This document shows, one piece after another, positions 10,091-22,204 of a stretch of 64,000 nucleotides of DNA. Location of the stretch: positions 8,246,001 to 8,310,000 of the forward strand of contig NC_066292.1 in the NCBI RefSeq assembly GCF_905404315.1, in the 5' to 3' direction. The notes under the pieces were generated by a model. It saw only the letters and a program-made list of their open reading frames with translations, was not told the DNA's origin and did no database searches. Positions within the stretch are counted from its first letter, which is position 1, and each line of letters begins with the position of its first letter. The position numbers and the translations under genes are program-made. Source of the stretch: Leptidea sinapis (lineage: Eukaryota > Arthropoda > Insecta > Lepidoptera > Pieridae).

Positions 10091-11399
10091 TGAAAAATAT
10101 AGTATTTTCGTCACGAAAAGATGATTATTGATTATGATACATACAAAAGATTATGATCGATAAGCTGCCCGAGAAACTGTTAACTTAACCTCTTCAAACC
10201 TATTTTATCACAGTGATAAGTGCCACGATGCCTGTCGATTAAAAGTCGCATGTCCTGCCACCTAGATGTGTGTTCGCGCCGAAGGATATCAAGATCTTTG
10301 CAGAAAGGGAAGAAATACGCTTCCATGATCAAGAGATGGTGGAAGGATATTTTCTCCTCTTATTTAGGAATTCAAAAGAGCCTGTGTGTCTATTGCGTCC
10401 GCAAGTTTTGTCCGACATCAGCAAAGTCCCACAACTCCAGGATATCTACTTAATACCATCTGGTCTCCATCGTCACTATTAGCCGTAGAATAGCCGGGAA
10501 AGGTTTTACGGATGATGTCGTTAAGGCGGGTTGGCGAAAGAGATGGTCCGTGCTGCGGTGGTTTCTAACCAAGGCTTATTGCTGCTGTAGTGGTTGTTCA
10601 GAATTACGTCAATTGGAGTTTAATATGTACTAAGTCTGAGATAGTCATTGCAAAGAGTAGCAGCCTTGCAAATAAACTCGGGAAACGTGATACGTCCGAA
10701 TAAACAAATTTTAAGCAAAATGCCATTTTGTCAACATTTTGTATATTCTTGGTTTATTCTCAGGTATAATTTCACAACAAGTTTATTTGTAAGGTCGTTT
10801 AACACTTATGTCTTTGATACGAGACACCAGCACGAGAAATGTGCCGTGACGTGTGAGATCTCTGTAATCGAATGGGACGTCAATAGATACGTAATCAGTG
10901 TACAGCTAACGGTCCTCTGAGCGGCCGGCCCTCATGTCCTCTAGACAAAGCGATGTCTCTCATTGACAAATGACAGCCCTGGAGATTACTATACCAAGCT
11001 GTGCGACAGCTTCGCTACTAGTAAACTAGCCAAGCATGTGCCTGCAGAACAACTTATCTATTATTACTATTTGTGCCCTGTCGTTTTACCTGTGCAGATT
11101 TTTCTGTGCCTTCTGGTCTGCTTGTGATTATTTTATTATTTTTGACGTGAAACATGTTTTTATAGCCTTTTAACTAAACACACCAACAATACTAACATAA
11201 ATAATCTTAATGTATACAGTATTGTAAAGTGTCACGGATTTTTTAAGTCTAATTAATACTGAATTAATGCAGTGCATTATAATGTTTAGGAAAGCACCAC
11301 GACAGAGTTTTTAAAGTATCATATTATCAGAGTAACATGAGATGTGTGTTATTTATAAAAAATAGGGCTCTATCTAAATTGCACTACTGTATGAATTGT
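10091..11399. other. Unassigned; unrecognised short frames
   Basis: Two overlapping plus-strand frames (10220-10453 and 10270-10482) are open over a less AT-rich patch. I do not recognise either product, and neither has a convincing start context. The rest holds no recognised repeat. Confidence 0.45.
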
Positions 11400-11535
11400 A
11401 AAACATCGAAAGCCAATGTTGGAAAGAGCGCTGGAGTGTATCCCGTAAGTCGCGGGTTCGAATCTCACATCGTCCATATGTTTTATTACAAGTTAAATTT
11501 GTAATTTTAATCCCAGAATTGATGGAGATCACTTA
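11400..11535 (+). mobile_element. SINE-T copy, 5'-truncated
   Basis: Begins within the tRNA-like region ('ggaaagagcgctgg'), has a clean B-box-like GGGTTCGAATC, then 'acatcgtccatat' and the SINE-T tail motif 'tttaatcccagaattgatgg' with 'atcactta'. The tail matches the minus-strand copies at 60125-60600. Confidence 0.7.
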
Positions 11536-11559
11536 ACATAAGATTAATAATAAAAATAA

Positions 11560-11870
11560 ATTAAAATAAGTCTTTATTATTACTACTAACTTATTTTTTT
11601 TCTTATAAATAAAACTTATATTAACTTAACTAGTAATTTGTCTTTCGACAAAGGCCTCCTCTAAGGACTTCCACTTAATTCGGTCTCTAGCTACTCTCAT
11701 CCAGTCTGGTCCTGCTATCCTTTTAAAATCGTCTTTCCACCATTACATACCATTAGATACCATTCTGTCACGGTCTTTGTCCATTTCTGTTTTTTTCCCT
11801 CAGAATGTGTCCCATCCATTTCCACTTACGCTTTTGACACATCTTGTGTGCGATTTAGAGTTTTATATAT
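11560..11870 (-). mobile_element. LINE-D 3' end, minus strand
   Basis: The reverse complement contains coding traces of a LINE C-terminus (KTVTEWYLMVCNGG, DQTG, SLEE-like 'gtccttagaggagg'), then the VERQ-type ending 'ttgtcgaaagacaa' and a TAA/TTA-rich tail. Related copies are at 45906-46371 and 57632-57848. Frameshifted and truncated. Confidence 0.6.
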
Positions 11871-12229
11871 TTTAATAATTATATAATTGTTCAAATAGAT
11901 TGAAAGAAACTTCTGAATCGTAAAAAATTGAGATATATTAAATGTTTTATCACGATATTATTATGCTGTGGTTCAGTGGTTTATTGAGACCAAAAATAAT
12001 TATATTGTAGAGATACCTACAAAGAATAGATAAAAGTTTTCAAAAACAAAACTGCTTGTCGATATAACAACGACAAGCAGAGGGTGAACTTCCAGTGATT
12101 GTTGGTGTTACAAATTGTATCAGCCATTAGTTCCTTTAGGGCCAGGTGGAAAGTGGAAAAAGTTGGGGGAGGCATATACCCAATAGGGGTCCATAAGCAA
12201 AATTATATGTATAATAAAAAATAATTAAT
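11871..12229. other. Unassigned
   Basis: No recognised element. It contains 'aaactgcttgtcgatataacaacgacaagcag' (12049-12080), a short imperfect hairpin. Confidence 0.45.
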
Positions 12230-12745
12230 TTGGTCACTTTAATTAAAACTAGCACTAGATTTTGGACATTGAAAGCTGCGGACTGCAAACGCATTGACGC
12301 CTTTGAGATGTGGTGCTTGAGAAAGATGCTCCGTATCCCCTGGACAGCATTTAGGTCTAATCTCTCCATACTGCGTAAACTCAGGATCTCCTCGCGATTG
12401 TCTTCCGAATGTCTGCGCAGAGTTTTAGAATACTTCGGTCATATCGCAAGGAAGGACGATGGAAACCTTGAGAGGCTCATTGTGGTCGGCAAAATAGATG
12501 GGAACAGGCCTCGTGGACGCAGTCCAACACGATGGTCCGACCAGATCCGCTCCACTCTCGACTCTACGGTTCATAATGCCATTCACACCGTCAGAGACAG
12601 GAATAGATGGAGAGTGATCATACGAGAGAAAGTGATACAGAATGGTGGTCACGACCCTCAGTACTGTGGAATTCGACACAGGGAGGAGGAAATTACTAAC
12701 ATTTGATTAAAATAAGGGTTTTGGAATAAATAGCTTATTATTATT
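12230..12745 (+). pseudogene. LINE reverse transcriptase C-terminus with TTATTATTA tail
   Basis: A 159-codon frame: RIDAFEMWCLRKMLRIPW, LRRVLEYFGHIARKDD, NRPRGRSPTRWSDQIRSTLD, VRDRNRWRVI, then a TGA stop at 12704-12706. This 'GH.AR ... RGR.P.RW.D.I ... DR..WR' array is the conserved C-terminal region of insect endonuclease/reverse transcriptase proteins of RTE-like LINEs. The first ~35 bp of the frame may be flank. A (TTA)n tail follows at 12734-12750. 5'-truncated before all catalytic motifs. Confidence 0.8.
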
Positions 12746-13489
12746 ATTAGTTCCTCTGGTCTATAAACCACGGGTAATAAATCACTTAAAATCAGGTAAT
12801 CATCATGTACTCTCATCTTCCTATTCCATTCATATTATGTGTAACCAAGGCTTGGTCATAATGATTATAAAAATACCTAAAGTTAATTTATAATCTCACA
12901 ATAGCCGAAAAATCCTTTTTACTTTACGCCAGGGTTGTCACACGCCGTTTAATCTAATCAGATTAATTTGACCAGAAATTCTCACGTCAAATAAACACAT
13001 TTTTAACAACCCTTTTCAATTACAAAAAAACAAAATAAAATGCGACATACATCTTGTTTTGGTCACGTGGCCAGCAAGCGTTCTAAATTCAAATCTTATG
13101 ATCAACCAAATTCAAATTCAATTGTGCAAATTTATGATTGTGCAGAACTCTAAGTCTTATTTATTGAGCAGTAGGAACTTTTATTGTAAAATTAAACCGT
13201 TTAAAATGGGATTAATAGTTGGGCTGGTTGGGGCTTTAGTTAATCAATGGTTTGCGTTGTCAGGGAACTATAGTACATACAATACTATTTGATCACCAAA
13301 TAATGCAGTTTTTATTTAAAGGTATTTCTTAGGTATCTATGACCTACTCAAATTAGCTAACAAATTTTCAAGTGATGAGCACTTTCGTGTTGTTGTGTAG
13401 TATTTTTTTTTATTTCCTTGGTTATTAACGGTTTTTAAAAACGGGAAGCAATAGTCAAATTTTTTATTCATTATTATTTTGGATGTATT
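12746..13489. other. Unassigned
   Basis: AT-rich. A 77-codon plus-strand frame at 13059-13292 has no recognisable features. Confidence 0.5.
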
Positions 13490-13626
13490 CGTTGAATAGG
13501 ACAGGGCTTGTCATGCTCACTTAAATTACATTCCCTAAAATAAGTGCGAGGGAAGCGATGGCTGGCCCATGTTTGATGCTCGTCAACGGGCGCTGCTTGC
13601 CTTCGGGGATTTTAATTTTTTTATTT
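13490..13626 (+). repeat. LINE 3' UTR fragment, inverted partner of 14795-15000
   Basis: Shares 'tcatgctcacttaaat', 'ttccctaaaata', 'gcgatggctgg' and 'gggcgctgc' with the reverse complement of 14795-15000, which lies in the 3' part of the minus-strand Jockey-like LINE. It is probably a solo fragment of the same UTR. Confidence 0.65.
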
Positions 13627-13673
13627 ATAATATATCATTTAAGTTATCAGCTCCGAATACTGACAGGCGAGGA

Positions 13674-13985
13674 ATAGTGGGAGGTTCCTTTGCACAGGAA
13701 GCCGGCTAGATTATGGGTACCACACCGGCACCTATTTCTGCCGTAAAACAGTAATGTGTAAACATTACTGTGTTTCGGTTTAAAGGGCGTCGTAGCTAGT
13801 GAAATTACTGGGCAAATGAGACTTAAAATCTCATGTCTAAAGGTGACGAGCGCAAATATAGTGCCGCTCAGAAATTTTTGGGTTTTTCAAGAATCCTGAG
13901 CGGCACTGCATTGTAATAGGTAGGGCATATCTATAACCATCAGCTGAAGGTCCTGCCTGTCTCGTCCATTATTTTCATTAAAAAG
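13674..13985 (+). mobile_element. SINE-M copy A
   Basis: A ~310-bp A-tailed repeat present eleven times in the window. It runs from the shared 5' end (AGTGGGAGG) through 'gtgtttcggt', 'gtagctagtgaaattactg', 'tgagacttaa', a GCCGCTCAG...CTGAGCGGC hairpin and 'catcagctgaaggtcctg' to an A-rich end. It has no protein-coding capacity that survives across copies. Confidence 0.85.
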
Positions 13986-14344
13986 AAGAAGAAGTGTTTT
14001 TTAAAGTTTAAGGGCAAATATAAATTAAATATTAAAATAATATGAATTGAAAATATGCTACTTACAAATGAATTAAATCCCAATCGATTTCTTCACATGC
14101 CTGGTAGCATATTTGCAAGTGACAACGACACACAACAGCGTAATTATTTAAAAACCAATTGATTTGATTTGATTTGGAATATATAATTGCTGCCATAACA
14201 CCTTTACTTATTTACAGCGTATGCGAATTGATGAATCTAATCCACTCGCCACTCTTTAAGGCGAAGTAAGCAGAAAATATGCAAACAAGGTGTTTTTAGA
14301 CAAGTTTTTTTGATGAAAATATAGCATTTCGAGCTATGAACAAA

Positions 14345-16240
14345 TTTCAAATTCAAAAACACTTTATTCATGTAGGTCACAAAAATGACACTTATGAATG
14401 TCAAAAAAAAATATAAAAATATTGTTTCTTATTGAATTTACCGCTACTTCGTAAAGGGTTGAGCTAATGAGAAGAAGTAGCAAGAAACTCATTGCCACTC
14501 TTTTAAGTCAAAATTTACATTTTAGTTGTTTTACAAATCATTTCAATTACAATATATGCAAAGTGACGCAACAAAAATACTCAAAAGTCAAAAACTGAAA
14601 GGCTTACATGAGTAAGTCAAAAAAAGAAAAAAAAGTAAATTAATACTTATAAACACAAGAGTTATTGAGTATAGTAGATGCATCAATCCACACATATCGT
14701 AAATAAATAGAGGCATTATGTGAGCATTTCATAAAATAAAATATATAATAACTTTAACTTTAAAGGAAATAATAATAATAAAAAAACACATCAAGCAGAC
14801 CTCCCGGTAACAAGATCATCCAGCCCCCACGAGTAGCACCCGTTCACGAGCATGACGCATGGACCAGCCATCGCCTCCCTCGACCATATTTTAGGGAAGG
14901 GAACGACCCGCCCCACGTCGCCGCCACAAGCAGAGGCATTTAAGTGAGCATGACGATACCTGCCACGAGAAATCTACCGAATAACAAAACAATTCAAGTT
15001 CATCTACATATTATGCAATACTTACTAAATGCCTCTACTTACAATTTTGTTTCAAATTACATAATTCATGATAATGATTATTAAAATTGATTAAAAAACA
15101 GAAACTATATTAATATTTAAATTATATAACTATAATGACATTTATCAAACTAAGACAGACATGTAACATCCCAGCAGCTCAGTCCCAAGGGTTCTTTAGA
15201 TCCAGATATTCAGATATTTTATAGTACCCTTTTGTATACAACTTTTTCTTTAGCACTGATTTATATTCATTTAAGGGTAAGTTCTGAATGTCAATAGGGA
15301 CCTTGTTATAAAAACGTATACACAGACCTCTGAATGAAGTTGTGACTTTTTGGAGTCTACTTACATGAACAGCAAGCCTATCCCTATTTCTAGTATTGAC
15401 ATTATGTGTGTCACTAATTTTTTTAAACGAATTTATATTTTTTTTACATAAACAAGGTTTTCATATATGTATTGCGATGTCAAAGTCAAAACTTTTATTT
15501 CCTTAAATTTTTCCCTTAGTGACACTCTTGGTCCTAATTTATAGATGGCACGAATAGCTCGCTTCTGCAGTGTGAAAATGGTGTTAACATCGGCAGCATG
15601 TCCCCAAAGTAAAATACCGTATGTCATCAGACTATGAAAATAGCTGAAGTAGACCAACCTCGCGGTATTTTCATCCGTAAGTTGCCGAATTTTTTTAACT
15701 GCGTATGCTGCAGAACTAAGCTTTTTCGCCAAATTCATAATATGAGGACCCCACTGAAGTTTGGTATCCAAGGTAATCCCTAAAAATACGGTTGTATCTA
15801 CAGGTTTCAACTCATCGTCTTTTACTACAATATTTGTGTCAACCTGTCTAACCTTAGGCAGGGAAAATTTAATACATTTGTTTTTTTTTCATTAAGAAGG
15901 AGATTATTCGTAGTGAACCATTCCACTACTTTGGAGATAGCATTGTTCACGTCATCAAAAGCAGTATGCTGTCTATGTAGTTTAAAAAGTAAAGAAGTAT
16001 CATCTGCAAACAATACTATCTCATGTTTATTTTGTACAAAGTATGGTAAATCATTTATATATACAAGGAATAGGAAGGGCCCAAGAATCGAACCCTGTGG
16101 AACGCATGGGCGAACAGTATAGTACTGTTCACTTCAACCATCTGAAACCTGTTGCCCAAATAAGACTTCCGAAGGCTAAGTGCTTCTCCCTTGATACCAT
16201 AATGAACACTACTTAATCCTGTTACACATATAATTAAGTC
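14345..16240 (-). mobile_element. Jockey-like LINE, minus strand, 5'-truncated
   Basis: The minus-strand copy runs from inside the RT palm (about 16240) to the 3' end near 14345. The long 3' UTR (15177 to 14345) contains 'gtggcaatgagtttcttgc' and 'ctcattagctcaaccc', which recur at 22205-22405. No 5' part or endonuclease is present. Confidence 0.8.
15177..16240 (-). pseudogene. Frameshifted Jockey-like reverse transcriptase
   Basis: Read on the minus strand: YGIKGEALSLRKSYLGNRFQ (palm), a frameshift near 16134, then VPQGSILGPFLFLVYINDL (motif B), VLFADDTSLLFK (motif C, FADD at about 16000), a second frameshift in a run of nine A/T at 15885-15893, then VDTTVFLGITLDTKLQWGP, YGILLWGHAADVNTIF and the C-terminus KKLYTKGYYKISEYLDL with a stop at about 15177. 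The protein fragment resembles 9016-9651. At least two frameshifts make it a pseudogene; the homopolymer run is a likely replication or sequencing slip. Confidence 0.85.
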
Positions 16241-16639
16241 TTATTTGTAGGTTTCTAATGCTTGCTGTTGATTATAGTTTTCACTCCAGAGCCTTTTTGA
16301 ACTACCACTTTTCCTTGCAGTTAAACAAGTTTTTTTTTAGTACAACTCTCAGAAAAGTTATTCTTATAGGTTTACTCTTTTGTGTAGGTATATTTATTCA
16401 GATTAGTAATGAATAATGAGGATATAAACTGGAGTAAGCATATAAACTGTTTTCCACGCAATATTGAAAATATTAGCTTTGTTACATAGATGGCGGGCCG
16501 GCAGCCGTGAACTCATATCGCTCAAGGTCGCTGGCATTTAGTGTCGCCTTAAAATGTTATTGTACGACAAATCACTTCTTTTTTTTTCTATAACTTTCAC
16601 AAATAATTCATTCAGGTTGATTACATATTATTATTATTT
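16241..16639. other. Unassigned
   Basis: No recognised element. A less AT-rich patch lies at 16490-16550. Confidence 0.45.
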
Positions 16640-16980
16640 ATTTTATTTTTTCATAAAGGCTTACCAACTAAATACAATTTATTAACTTATGCACTAAGAA
16701 TTAAACAAATATAATAAAATAGTTTAAATGTACTTAAATTATAGGTAGCCACAACATTACTTTACGATATACATGTGATATTTTAAAATCTAAAATCTAT
16801 AAATTTTGGAGAGCAATATAAATTTGTTTTTTAAAATTAAGAAAATTTGAAGAGAAGATATCAGTGTTTTCATCTATATTAAAAATACAATTATATAATT
16901 GTAACATAAGCTGTAGAGGAGAGTTTAAGCCATAATTACTGTGGTGGAATTTAATGTGCATTGGGGATTATTAACTGACA
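16640..16980 (-). mobile_element. Possible LINE 3' end, minus strand
   Basis: On the minus strand, 16980 to 16796 is open for about 60 codons (MHIKFHHSNYGLNSPLQLML, FNIDENTDIFSSNF) and ends at a stop. It is followed by AT-rich sequence to a TTATTTA tail near 16640. The arrangement resembles a 5'-truncated LINE C-terminus plus 3' UTR, but I cannot name the family. Confidence 0.35.
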
Positions 16981-17009
16981 CTAAAACGTAAAAAAATAAA
17001 AAAAAAATA

Positions 17010-17385
17010 GTTTAAAAAACCGACTTCAAAAACTAAAAAGTATCAAATAACTAAAAATTTAATGTAATACACCTCTTATGCAACCTTTACCTTTAATATT
17101 AATAAAATACTATTATTTGTATGTGCTACATATTGATAGCTTTGAAGTCGGTGCCAAGCCAAATGTAATAATGAGACTTTGAGCGGGTTAGCTTCGTTTA
17201 ATATTAAGTTTTAATTTGGTTTAGGGCTTGGCACTGACTTAAAACCTATCAATAGGTAGCACATATAAATAATGGTATTTTATTAATATTAAAAGAAAAT
17301 GTTTGCATAAGAGGTGGATTAAATTAAATTTTTACTTATTTGATACTTTTCAGTTTTTGAAGTCGGTTTTTTTAAACGAAGTTTA
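17010..17385. mobile_element. Foldback element with ~150-bp inverted arms
   Basis: The left arm (17012-17165) starts 'tttaaaaaaccgacttcaaa' and the right arm (17220-17372) ends with its reverse complement. Both share 'cacctcttatgca', 'attaataaaata', 'tgtgctac', 'tattgatag' and 'gaagtcggtgccaagcc' (or 'taagtcagtgccaagcc'). A ~55-bp loop contains 'actttgagcggg'. This is a non-coding foldback MITE. A half-copy is at 41305-41480. Confidence 0.85.
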
Positions 17386-17944
17386 TTTTTTCTTTCGTGT
17401 TTATCTTTCTATCAGAATGTAATTGATCCTGCCGACGTCATGTGTCGTTTAAGTCCTTACAATATGGGTAAGGGAGCGATGTCTTAATTGAAGCAAATTT
17501 AAAGACTTATTCACGTCAAAAAAATCGGGTCTTATTGAGAAGTGGCAGCCCTAGTCAGAATCTGAGTTAGTCGCTGCAAGTTATTGGACAACTTTATATA
17601 TAATTCAAATACTGTCCGCTTCGCTCTGATACCGAGTCCATTCTGAGGATGATGTTATGCATTAAGTCTATCAATGTGTACGTATTAAGGCTGACTTGAT
17701 TATTGGTAATATTGTCTATTGCCCACATTTAAATTTTTGCATGTTACGAGTTGCAGCCTAACTAAGATCATCTGCCTACTGCAATGGAGGAGAGAAGTGA
17801 TTATTTATGAAATTGAATACATATTAATTTTAAATGCAGAGCGAGGAAGTGAAGTGAAGTAACTATACACAAGTGCTAAGATGAATAAAATTGCGTAGTT
17901 GTGCCCTGTATCTTTTTTTTAAATAAAATATCATCAGATGTCGA
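17386..17944. other. Unassigned
   Basis: No recognised coding or repeat signal. Confidence 0.45.
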
Positions 17945-18150
17945 TTATTCTTCCACGTACAAACATTAGAGAAGAATGACATTCTTTGCGCGGTGTTTCC
18001 AGGGCGATATAACATGGGCACCCAAAAAAAAAGGGTATGGACTTAACTAAAACGCCGAAACATCTCTAGTTATTTAGCAAAACGTAGGTGGCAGTGATCA
18101 TTTACCCTCAGGAGACCTCATTTGTGCTCCTCATTATTAAAATTCAGCCC
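17945..18150 (+). mobile_element. LINE-A 3' end, highly diverged
   Basis: Traces of the family in order: 'attcttccacgtac', 'gcgcggtgtttccagggcgata', 'aacatgggcaccc', an A-run, 'ggtggcagtgatca' and 'tttgtgctcctc'. This is one of the oldest copies by divergence. Confidence 0.65.
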
Positions 18151-19380
18151 TGTTCCATTCCTATTTATTATATAAACTCGCTTCGCTCCGGTATCAATAG
18201 GCCTCAATTAAAAAACTTTTACGTCATCAAATTTTAATTATTAAGTCTACTCTATGTTCGGTTAAACTAAAACTCGTATGTAGAACATTACTACAAGGAG
18301 ATTAATGGCCACTAATTTCACAAAAAACGACTTATTAATAGCAAATTGTACTTAAACTTCATAGTATTTCAAATCAAAAAGAATAAAAACTTATAAGTAG
18401 CCACCAGCTAACACCCAAAGAGTTCAAATTTTAATAATATCTTTGACTTACAGCATAGTACCGTCCTTGCACCATAATTCAATACTTTCAAACTGAACCA
18501 TTGAGTACTATTACAAGACCTCGCAACGATAAGGACAACGATAGTGCTAATTAACGCGAACGAGAGAGATAGGTTTAGCTATTGTGTTTCAGCGCTGTAA
18601 CTGAAGTGTGAAATATTTTGAATAATTTGTTCAATACTACTATTACTCGTAGATTCAGCATTCTCTAGGCTTTGTTATATAATACCGTAGGGTCTTTGTA
18701 GATACTTGATTACTACTTAGTATACATGTAGTAACTTAGAAATAATTTTAAGAAAATAACAAATTGTTTAATAATATAATTGATTTAGTTTTAGAATTTT
18801 ATAACTTGGAGATAACTTTTAATTAACGTTTTCGCGACGTCACCAAATGATCCAACGGAAGACCGCGCGACGCTGGGATTTCAAACCAGCCATCATGCTG
18901 AGTTGGGACCACTGTGTGACGTATAGAATAGTATACCTTATTTTCTAATCTATTATTTTATTAAGCCTTGAATTTTTACATGTTCTATACCGTAATATAA
19001 AAAAGTTTTTTTTTATTAAACCGACTACATAAGCAAGCCGCCCAATTGAACGCATAATGTCTTGGCCAATACATACGGGTCTAAGAGTTATTATTTGAAA
19101 AAGATTTTTACTCAAACGGCTTTGAAATATTTTCAAATATAGCTAAAATTTCATTTATTATGAAGAATAGAATCCAATAATAAAGAAGGTTATTAGAAAA
19201 TTACTTTAGTGACACTTTATATTGGAAACTACGATGACAATTGGTATTAGCTCTTAGTCACACCTTAAGAGCGGGATAGAAGAAACCCAAAATGTATTAT
19301 GTGTTACAATTAAAAATAAACAAAATATTACATTTGAATTTGGAATCTGTAATTTTTATATGAATGTTCATTGAGTTTTC
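18151..19380. other. Unassigned AT-rich sequence
   Basis: No gene was recognised. At 18840-18925, 'tttcaaaccagcc' lies near 'gcgacgctggg', a faint tRNA-like B-box on the minus strand that I did not consider sufficient for a call. Confidence 0.45.
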
Positions 19381-19458
19381 TCATTTTGGCGCCAATCCAT
19401 TGTACTGAATGTAGTGATTAAATTCTCTTTGCATTGTACAATATTATGCGATATTAAA

Positions 19459-19860
19459 ATGGAGTAAGGTGATAAAAAGAACCGAATCGCTGTGATTGCA
19501 TTACACAAAGTAGGTATGGAGCCAAATGCAATTTTTAAAACTCTCCATACGCTTGGTATTGGTAAAATGTTTGTGTACAGGGCTATAAATAGGTACTATG
19601 AGACCTCTTCTTTTTGTGACAGGAAAATATCTGGCCGTCCACGTAGTGTTCGTACGAAAAAGGTGGTCAAAGCAGAAAGTGAATGAATTCGAAGAAATCT
19701 TGTTCGAAAGCAAAAGATTTTATCTCGTGAGATGAAGATAACCAAGTATGGTCTTTCCAGCAAGGCTCGGCACCGGGTCATAAAACTCGGTCTACGTAGT
19801 ATTGGTTAGAAACGAACGTTTCAGACTTCGTAAAAGACTTACTAATTCGACTTGGCCGAG
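19459..19860 (+). pseudogene. Mariner-type transposase N-terminus, degenerate
   Basis: From ATG at 19459: MEx (stop at codon 3), then GDKKNRIAVIALHKVGMEP, NAIFKTLHTLGIGKMFVYRA, GRPRSVRTKKVVKAESE, a TGA, then RRNLVRKQKILSREMK. This is the paired helix-turn-helix DNA-binding region of a Tc1/mariner (IS630-like) transposase, including the GRPRS linker. After about 19740 the frame degrades (IKLGLRSIG, stop) and the DDD catalytic domain is absent. A full transposase has about 340 codons, so roughly two thirds are missing. Confidence 0.8.
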
Positions 19861-20059
19861 TAGTAGGCATAACAAGTTTATGTTTGTTCCTTGTGTTAAC
19901 ATTATGATTTTCACAGTTTCTAGAAAATTCGTTAATGTGCTTATGGACACACATAACATATTATATGGAATATTTTGAGAGGCAATATTTGAAATATTTA
20001 ATTTCATTCTCTTAACTATTTTTTAGGACTTAGGTTATTAATAGCGCAATTAGCCCTTT

Positions 20060-20745
20060 TTGGCATCTTTTATTAAGTTGCATAACGTCCACACTTTCAT
20101 AGGAGATACTAAACCAGTCGTAGGCATAGTGTTGGATTTACATAATCTCGAGAGACTTTCAATTCCGCAGGAAGGAAACGCCAATTGGCTTCGGAGAAGC
20201 TGGGCGTCATTAATAGAGCACGGCAATACTTCAAGCCGGCCCACATTCTAGCGCTCTACAAAGCGCATGTCCGGCCACATATGGAGTATTGCTGTCATCT
20301 CTGGTCTGGCTCACCCCAGTATCAACACGATCCATTTTACGCAGTGCAATGCAGAGCAGCTCAAATTTTCAGGGACCCAGTGCTCTGTGAACTTTGTACA
20401 GCTAGGTCTTCTACCGCAATAATCACGGGGAGTGTTGCAGTCAGCTGTTTGACCTGATTCCTGCCGCTGAATTCATCCTTCGCACGAAACTCCACAAATC
20501 AGAATATCATGCCCACCATCTGGATGTATAGCGTTCCTCCACAGTGCGGTTTTCCAGAAACTTTCATCCACGTACAACCCCGCTGTGGAATGAGTTTCCG
20601 GTACCTTCAAAAAAACGCGTAAACCTTCCTTAAAGGCCGGCAACTTTCTAATGATTCCTCTGTTGTTACAAAAGAATGTGGGCGGTGATCACTTAACACC
20701 AGGTGATACGTACTCTAATTTGTTCCCTCTTCCATAAGAAAAAAA
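20060..20745 (+). mobile_element. LINE-A copy, longest in the window
   Basis: Includes coding remains upstream of the common 3' end: SEKLGVINRARQYFKP, HILALYKAHVRPHMEYCCHL, WSGSPQ (the conserved C-terminal region of LINE ORF2 proteins), then after frameshifts 'gaattcatccttcgcacgaaactcc', 'gtggaatgagtttccggtacc', 'gccggcaac' and the A-rich end at 20731-20745. The frame is broken at least twice. Confidence 0.8.
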
Positions 20746-21177
20746 CACAGCACTGTAAGAACCTACAAAGCATACTCTCGTCTTCACCTTTTTTTTAATT
20801 CTCAAAGGAAAGAGTAGCAAAAAGCACACAATGAGCTGCCCGTCTGAATGTGGTAATCGGATATTAAGTAAACCAATACTATTGTACCAGTATTCTGTTA
20901 AACGTTTTTACGAGGATTTCCCCAAATTTGGGCGAAATATTGTGCAAATAGGAGGCAATAGAGCGTACGCTAATGCGATTTGATATAATGGCAACATTCA
21001 GACTTTATTACAATCGATTCTGTTTCTTTGTTGTCATTAAACTGTGTATAATTATGTTATTTAGATATGAGTAGTGGCTGTATGGCTCATTTATTATGAA
21101 TGGCGACCTGCTAAAAGCGTGTTATAAGAATATCCATTTTATAATAACAATAGTTCATTTTAATTTAAACAATTTTA
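20746..21177. other. Unassigned
   Basis: No recognised signal. Confidence 0.45.
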
Positions 21178-21452
21178 TAACTATAAACGGCTTGACCGAT
21201 TCTCATGAAATTTTGAGTGCAAATTGGGTAGGTCTGAGAATCGGATAACATCTATTTTTCATCCCCCTAAATGTTAAGGGTGGTCCACGCCAATTTTTTT
21301 TTTAATTTTTTTGATTTTTTTTTAAATTTCTTTGATTATGAGTCAACATTAAAAAATACATACAACTTCAAATTTTCACCCATCTACGATCAACAGTTAC
21401 TTTTGTATCGCGATTTTAATATCGGCAATACATCGGTTGCTGGGTCAGCTAG
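21178..21452 (+). mobile_element. Helitron-like, family 1 (copy a)
   Basis: Shares 'aaacggcttgaccgattctc', 'taagggtggtccac', 'acccatctacgatcaac' and 'cgattttaatatcggcaata' with 32175-32444 and 36623-36942, and ends 'tgggtcagctag' followed by T, the CTAG terminus of lepidopteran Helitrons. The 5' end is diverged. Non-coding, non-autonomous. Confidence 0.75.
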
Positions 21453-21689
21453 TAATATGCTCACAGAATACCTTTATTTATTTACGTTGAATGTGGATGA
21501 CGTGGCTACTGTACTCAATAACTTTTGTATTCATTTACATACTTACTTACTTCCTCTTGTAAGGCATTTGACGTTTGAGTATGATTGTTGCATCACTTTA
21601 CATATTATATTTTATTAGATTTTTTCACGACTGTGTCGGTTACTTATCTAAATATCCCGTCCCAAGACCCTCAAGAAAAAGGATAAATA

Positions 21690-22204
21690 TATAATATATT
21701 TTATTATATTATATTATATTATATTATATTATATTATATTATATTATATTATATTATATTATATTATATTATATTATATTATATTATATTATATTATATT
21801 ATATTATATTATATTATATTATATTATATTATATTATATTATATTATATTATATTATATTATATTATATTATATTATATTATATTATATTATATTATATT
21901 ATATTATATTATATTATATTATATTATATTATATTATATTATATTATATTATATTATATTATATTATATTATATTATATTATATTATATTATATTATATT
22001 ATATTATATTATATTATATTATATTATATTATATTATATTATATTATATTATATTATATTATATTATATTATATTATATTATATTATATTATATTATATT
22101 ATATTATATTATATTATATTATATTATATTATATTATATTATATTATATTATATTATATTATATTATATTATATTATATTATATTATGTTATATTATATT
22201 ATAT
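21690..22204. repeat. (ATATT)n simple satellite, about 100 units
   Basis: Uninterrupted pentamer array except for one ATGTT variant near 22186. Perfect homogeneity over ~500 bp indicates recent expansion by slippage. It abuts a Jockey-like 3' UTR fragment on its right. Confidence 0.98.

Noticed and set aside
10220..10482. Overlapping plus-strand frames as a gene
   Set aside because: No recognisable domain, two competing frames and no start context; kept only as unassigned sequence.
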